From a candidate division KSB1 bacterium (lineage in GTDB: Bacteria; Electryoneota; RPQS01), in NCBI GenBank assembly GCA_016214895.1, contig JACRMR010000002.1:188001-252000 (forward strand): DNA of 64,000 nt, written 5' to 3'. A model generated the notes under the pieces. It worked only from the letters and a program-made list of their open reading frames with translations. It was not told the origin of the DNA and did not search any database. Position numbers and translations under genes: made by a program. Positions 60,445 through 64,000 of the stretch are shown one piece after another (within the stretch, counting starts at the first letter, position 1; the number at the start of each line of letters is the position of its first letter).

Positions 60445-61006
60445 ACTCGCACGAAACGCGGCCATCACGATGATTGTCTTCATGGCGGCGAGCGCCTTCG
60501 CGATTCCCGCGCCCTCCATGTACGCGGATCGGATCGCGCGTGACGTCGGAGACATCGTCACGATTCAGATCGTCGAGAACACCACTGCCTCGGCCGTAGC
60601 CGGAACCAACACCAAGTCCGAATACGGGGCGTCGTTGTCGGCCGGTGGAACCGGCGCGCTGGACTTCATTCCGCTGCTCAGCGGAGAAGGCGCGTCCAAG
60701 AGCGAACACAAAGGCGACGGGCGCACGACCCGCCAGGGCAGGCTCTACGGCACCGTGACCGCGCGGGTGGTCGAAGTGCTGCCGAACGGCTACCTGAGAA
60801 TCGAAGGGCAGAAAAGCGTCGTCATTAACGGCGAACGCCAATTGACGATTCTGAGCGGTGTTGTCCGCACCGATGACATCACGCCGGACAACTCGATTCG
60901 CTCCGATCTGATCGCGGATGCCGAAATCACCTTCAAGGGCAAAGGCGCGCTGGCCAATTCGGAACGACCCGGAATCATTGCCCGTGTCTTCGACTGGCTC
61001 TTCTAA
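60419..61006 (+). CDS. flgH: Flagellar L-ring protein FlgH, without a lipobox cysteine
   Basis: 195 aa. MYADRIARDVGDIVTIQIVENTTASAVAGTNT, RLYGTVTARVVEVLPNGYLRIEGQKSVVINGERQLTILSGVVR, DNSIRSDLIADAEITFKGKG are FlgH signatures. Unlike most members, there is no cysteine at the signal cleavage site: the N-terminal hydrophobic stretch ITMIVFMAASAFA runs into IPAPSMYADR. Two in-frame ATGs (60419, 60425). Confidence 0.92.
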   Translation: MDMYKSPSELARNAAITMIVFMAASAFAIPAPSMYADRIARDVGDIVTIQIVENTTASAVAGTNTKSEYGASLSAGGTGALDFIPLLSGEGASKSEHKGDGRTTRQGRLYGTVTARVVEVLPNGYLRIEGQKSVVINGERQLTILSGVVRTDDITPDNSIRSDLIADAEITFKGKGALANSERPGIIARVFDWLF

Positions 61007-61007
61007 C

Positions 61008-62096
61008 ATGACGCGCCTCATCGTCCTCGTAATCCTGATCGCCACTCCCGCACTCTCGCAGGTGCGGATTCGCGATATCACGACCTATCCCAATTCCGCG
61101 CCCACCACGCTGACCGGCTACGGCCTGGTCGTCGGTCTGGCCGGAAGTGGCGACGGCAGCAAATCGACGTTTACGCCGCAATCGTTTGCGACGATGCTGA
61201 AGGAATTCGGAATCGTCGTGGACCCGGCCACACTGAAGCTCAAGAACGTCGCCGCCGTCATGGTAACTTGCGAAATGGCGCAAGGAACAAAATTCGGTTC
61301 GCGGGCCGACGCGCTCGTCTCGTCGCTCGGCGACGCTACCAGCTTGCAGGGCGGAACGCTGCTGCGCACGGTCATGCAGGACCCCTGGGGCGAACCCGTC
61401 GCCGAAGCCCAAGGTCCAATTTCCATCGGTGGGTTCAATTTCGAGTCACAAGGATCGCGCGTCTCAAAAAACCACTCCGTCGTCGGTCGGATTCCGCAGG
61501 GAATCGTAATGCTCGCGAACGCTGAAGCGCTGCCGGCGCCGGCTGATACGTTTGTGCTCTCGCTGACCCGGCCCGATGTGCAACTGGCCGTGCGCGTGGC
61601 GACGGCCATCAATAATCTCTATCCGGAGCGCGCGCGCGTGCTCGATCCATCCACCATCGTCGTCGAGCTGCCCCACGAATACGTGAGCAGCACAGACCGT
61701 CTGAGTTTCCAGTCTGAATTGCTTGATCTCACGGTCAGACCCGTGGCCTCGGATCGCATTGTCATCAATGAACGGACCGGCACCATCGTCGTCGGCGCCG
61801 CCGTCGTACTCCTGCCGGCGGCGATCGCGCACGGCAACCTGACCGTCGAAATCACCGAACGCTCCGCGGTCAGCCAACCTCCCGCGTTCTCCAACGGACA
61901 AACCATCAGCGAACGGCAGAGTCGCATTTCCGTGGAGAATGCCGGAACAGGCTTGCTCGAAATGGAGGGCGCGGCCTCGGTCGGTGATGTGGCCCGAGCG
62001 CTCAACGCACTCGGCGTCAGCCCGCGCGACATGATCGCAATCTTCCAGGGGCTGAAAGAGTCCGGCTCGCTGCAAGCCGAGCTGGTGATCATCTGA
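61008..62096 (+). CDS. flgI: Flagellar P-ring protein FlgI
   Basis: 362 aa from ATG 61008, which gives a clean signal peptide (LIVLVILIATPALS) one base after the flgH stop. VRIRDITTYPNSAPTTLTGYGLVVGLAGSGDGSK, FTPQSFATMLKEFGI, NVAAVMVTCEMAQGTKFGSRADALVSSLGDATSLQGGTLL, and C-terminal ARALNALGVSPRDMIAIFQGLKESGSLQAELVII. Stop overlaps the flgJ start. Confidence 0.96.
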   Translation: MTRLIVLVILIATPALSQVRIRDITTYPNSAPTTLTGYGLVVGLAGSGDGSKSTFTPQSFATMLKEFGIVVDPATLKLKNVAAVMVTCEMAQGTKFGSRADALVSSLGDATSLQGGTLLRTVMQDPWGEPVAEAQGPISIGGFNFESQGSRVSKNHSVVGRIPQGIVMLANAEALPAPADTFVLSLTRPDVQLAVRVATAINNLYPERARVLDPSTIVVELPHEYVSSTDRLSFQSELLDLTVRPVASDRIVINERTGTIVVGAAVVLLPAAIAHGNLTVEITERSAVSQPPAFSNGQTISERQSRISVENAGTGLLEMEGAASVGDVARALNALGVSPRDMIAIFQGLKESGSLQAELVII

Positions 62097-62431
62097 TGAA
62101 CCCACTTCGTCCCGTACCGCAAGCCTTGAATCCGGCGGCCGCGACGGCCGCGCTGACACTCAAGAGTGATTCCGCCGCGGCGCGCAAGACCGAGCAGGCG
62201 GCGGCCCAGTTCGAGTCTATGATGACCCTGCAGCTCGTGCGCGCCATGACCACGACCATGGACGGCAAATCCCTGCTCGGAAACGGCGTCGAGAGCGAAA
62301 TGTTCAATAGCCTCGCTGAATGGCAACTCGCGGAGCACGTCGCCAAGTCCGCGCACTTTGGCATCGCCAAATCGATTCTCAGTCAAATCGCTCCCCCGGA
62401 GCCCATTCGCCATGAAACCAACTCGCGCTGA
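62096..62431 (+). CDS. flgJ: Rod-binding protein (FlgJ N-terminal domain only)
   Basis: 111 aa. AAAQFESMMTLQLVRAMTTTM, LGNGVESEMFNSLAEWQLAEHVAKSAHFGIAKSIL is the rod-binding domain. The muramidase half found in enterobacterial FlgJ is absent, so another enzyme must open peptidoglycan for the rod. Overlaps the next gene by 20 bases. Confidence 0.9.
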   Translation: MNPLRPVPQALNPAAATAALTLKSDSAAARKTEQAAAQFESMMTLQLVRAMTTTMDGKSLLGNGVESEMFNSLAEWQLAEHVAKSAHFGIAKSILSQIAPPEPIRHETNSR

Positions 62432-62771
62432 TTTCGTCCGCAATCTCGGCACCCTGCGAATCCACGTTCAGTACCTGAACCGCGGGCTGCGTGAAAATGA
62501 CGTCGATGTGATGGAGCGGGAATCGAAGGTCATTCAAGAGGTGCTGCTCGACCTGATCAAAAATCAACGCAAATTGCCGCGCGAACAACAGCAAGCCGTG
62601 CGCCCGCATTTCACCGCGATTCGCAAAGACGCCCTGCGCTGCCTCGAACTCGCGCGCAAAATCATGGATGACAGCTTGCAGGCCATGCTCGGACTGATCA
62701 AGGCGTGCGAAGAAGCCGGTAACTACGGCCCTGGCGGCGGCTCCTCCATTATGGTGGACCGTCAAGCCTGA
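62412..62771 (+). CDS. FlgN-like chaperone candidate
   Basis: 119 aa, helical: LGTLRIHVQYLNRGLRENDVDVMERESKVIQEVLLDLI, then KNQRKLPREQQQAVRPHFTAIRKDALRCLELARKIMDDSLQAMLGLI. Length, helicity and place directly before flgK fit FlgN, the FlgK/FlgL chaperone, but sequence alone is not diagnostic. Start ATG 62412 inside flgJ. Confidence 0.65.
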   Translation: MKPTRADFVRNLGTLRIHVQYLNRGLRENDVDVMERESKVIQEVLLDLIKNQRKLPREQQQAVRPHFTAIRKDALRCLELARKIMDDSLQAMLGLIKACEEAGNYGPGGGSSIMVDRQA

Positions 62772-62773
62772 CC

Positions 62774-64000
62774 ATGAGCACACTCTCAGACATCCTCCAA
62801 ACCGGGCGCTCTGCGATGGCCATCAACCAGTTGGCCATGCAGGTGATCGGCAACAATGCCGCCAACGTCAACACCGAAGGCTACAGCCGACGCCGGCTTG
62901 ACCTGGCCGCCATGGCTCCCAGTTCCCTCGGCGATCGCTGGCAGGTTGGCAACGGCGTCGACATCCAGTACCTTGGCCGCGTGCGCGATCGCCTCATTGA
63001 TCAGCAGATTCGCCAGGGGACCTCGGAAGAGTCTTATTGGACGCGCAAAGATGATATGCTGGGCCGAGTTGAAGAAGTCTTCAACGAACTCGGCGGAGCG
63101 GCGATCAGCGACCAGTTGCAGCAATTCTGGTCCGCCTGGCAGGATCTCGCCAATGACCCCGAGAGCGAGTCCTCGCGAATTGCACTGCGCGAAAAGTCTG
63201 AGACGCTCGCGGCAAATGTACGACGGGTGTACGGCAATCTTCGCGGGCGGCAGAATGACGTCGATCAAGAGATCGAATCCTCCGTGGCCCGCATCAACAA
63301 CTTGACGAGCCGCGTGGCCGCGCTGAATATCCAAATCCTGCACGCCGAAAACAGCGGGGTGGAGGCCTCCGATCTGCGCGACTCGCGGGATATCGCTTTG
63401 GAGGAACTGTCCGGCTTGATCAGCATCAGGTCGGAAGAAGGCGCGGATGGCATCGTCAACGTTTACACCAACGGCCGCATCATCGTGCAGCGCGATACCA
63501 GCATCGATCTCGTGTCCACCCGGGTGGACTCGGCCTCCGGGTCGCGCACCGTCATCTCGGCCGGTATTCACGCGCGCCCCTTTGTTCCGGAAGGTGGAGA
63601 GCTGAAGGCCCTGATTGATCTCCGCGATGAAGACATCGAAGGAACGATCCGGGCGCTGAATGACTTCGCGCGCGAACTGACGAGCCAAGTCAATGCCATT
63701 CACACCACAGGCTACGGACTCGACGGCAGCAGCGGACAGGAGTACTTCAGCCCGCACGCCGACAACGCCGGAGAATTTACCCTCTCGGCGATGATCCAGG
63801 CGGACGTTAGCTACATCGCAGCGGCGTCAGCCCTCGATTCGCCTGGCGATAATTCGCTTGCCTTGCGGATCGCCGGCTTGCAGACGCAGAAACTACTGAA
63901 CAACGGCCGCTCTACGCTGGACGAATACTTCACCAGCAGTGTCCTGGCCGTCGGCTCCAAACGTGAGTTCGCGGCCGGTCAGCTCGCAGCGCAGCAAGGC
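62774..64000 (+). CDS. flgK: Hook-filament junction protein FlgK (partial, cut at window end)
   Basis: First 409 codons; the frame is open to the window edge. ILQTGRSAMAINQLAMQVIGNNAANVNTEGYSRRRLDL is the HAP1 start; FNELGGAAISDQLQQFWSAWQDLANDPESESSRIAL and ALNDFARELTSQVNAIHTTGYGLDG are FlgK core motifs. ATG 62774, two bases after the FlgN-like stop. Confidence 0.95.
   Translation, partial: MSTLSDILQTGRSAMAINQLAMQVIGNNAANVNTEGYSRRRLDLAAMAPSSLGDRWQVGNGVDIQYLGRVRDRLIDQQIRQGTSEESYWTRKDDMLGRVEEVFNELGGAAISDQLQQFWSAWQDLANDPESESSRIALREKSETLAANVRRVYGNLRGRQNDVDQEIESSVARINNLTSRVAALNIQILHAENSGVEASDLRDSRDIALEELSGLISIRSEEGADGIVNVYTNGRIIVQRDTSIDLVSTRVDSASGSRTVISAGIHARPFVPEGGELKALIDLRDEDIEGTIRALNDFARELTSQVNAIHTTGYGLDGSSGQEYFSPHADNAGEFTLSAMIQADVSYIAAASALDSPGDNSLALRIAGLQTQKLLNNGRSTLDEYFTSSVLAVGSKREFAAGQLAAQQG

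Overview
The window is a GC-rich (roughly 58-60 percent by eye) chromosomal segment from a flagellated Gram-negative (diderm) bacterium. Outer-membrane and periplasmic ring genes (flgH, flgI, flgA) and predicted lipoproteins support a diderm envelope. The gene mix suggests an uncultured lineage, possibly in or near the FCB group or deltaproteobacteria-like bacteria; this placement is inference. It includes a short archaeal/eukaryotic-type ProS, an NHLRC2-like lipoprotein, a fused AroB-AroQ, and a flagellar cluster carrying the TIGR02530-type operon gene and a MotE-like gene. No rRNA, tRNA, CRISPR array, insertion sequence or prophage was seen.

Left part (1-29128), housekeeping and accessory genes. 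It opens with the end of a transaldolase, then an HPt/receiver phosphorelay pair and deoC. A minus-strand NHL/thioredoxin lipoprotein follows. Next is a compact, overlapping shikimate operon, aroA-aroE-aroC-aroK-aroBQ, in which dehydroquinate synthase and type II dehydroquinase are one polypeptide. Then come trxB, lpdA, two small envelope proteins, proS, a corrinoid adenosyltransferase, ftsH and a four-cysteine secreted protein preceded by a near-consensus sigma-54 promoter. Two minus-strand blocks follow: AHSA1 / TSUP permease / DUF4846-like / EamA-like genes, and uvrA / M28 peptidase / nadA / aspA, the first three of which overlap.

Right part (29129-64000), one nearly continuous plus-strand flagellar supercluster. 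It starts with an NtrC-family sigma-54 activator. Block 1 is flgC-orf73-fliE-fliF-fliG-fliH-fliI-fliJ-motE-like-fliK (1240 aa). Block 2 is a zinc-ribbon protein-flgD-TIGR02530-flgE. Block 3 is fliL-fliM-fliN(Y-like)-fliO-fliP-fliQ-HDOD-fliR-flhB-flhA-flhF-membrane orf-fliA-orf97-AMIN/TM/HTH protein-OB-like orf. Block 4 is flgF-flgG-flgA-flgH-flgI-flgJ-flgN-like-flgK, cut by the window end. It supplies most of the export gate, C-ring, MS-ring, rod, hook and ring parts. I do not see flgB, flhG, flgM, flagellin, motA/motB or chemotaxis genes.

Regulation. Sigma-54 -24/-12 elements lie upstream of flgF (excellent), the secreted protein at 17850 (excellent), the zinc-ribbon gene, flgC and the HPt gene. 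Two of the flagellar ones share the 9-mer TTAAGTTGA at the same distance, about 41-42 bases upstream, a candidate activator site. The activator gene has a good sigma-70 promoter and a sigma-28-like promoter, so FliA (encoded here) might feed back on the sigma-54 tier. A structured, terminator-ended leader of unknown class precedes flgC and is the best candidate for an undescribed regulatory RNA.
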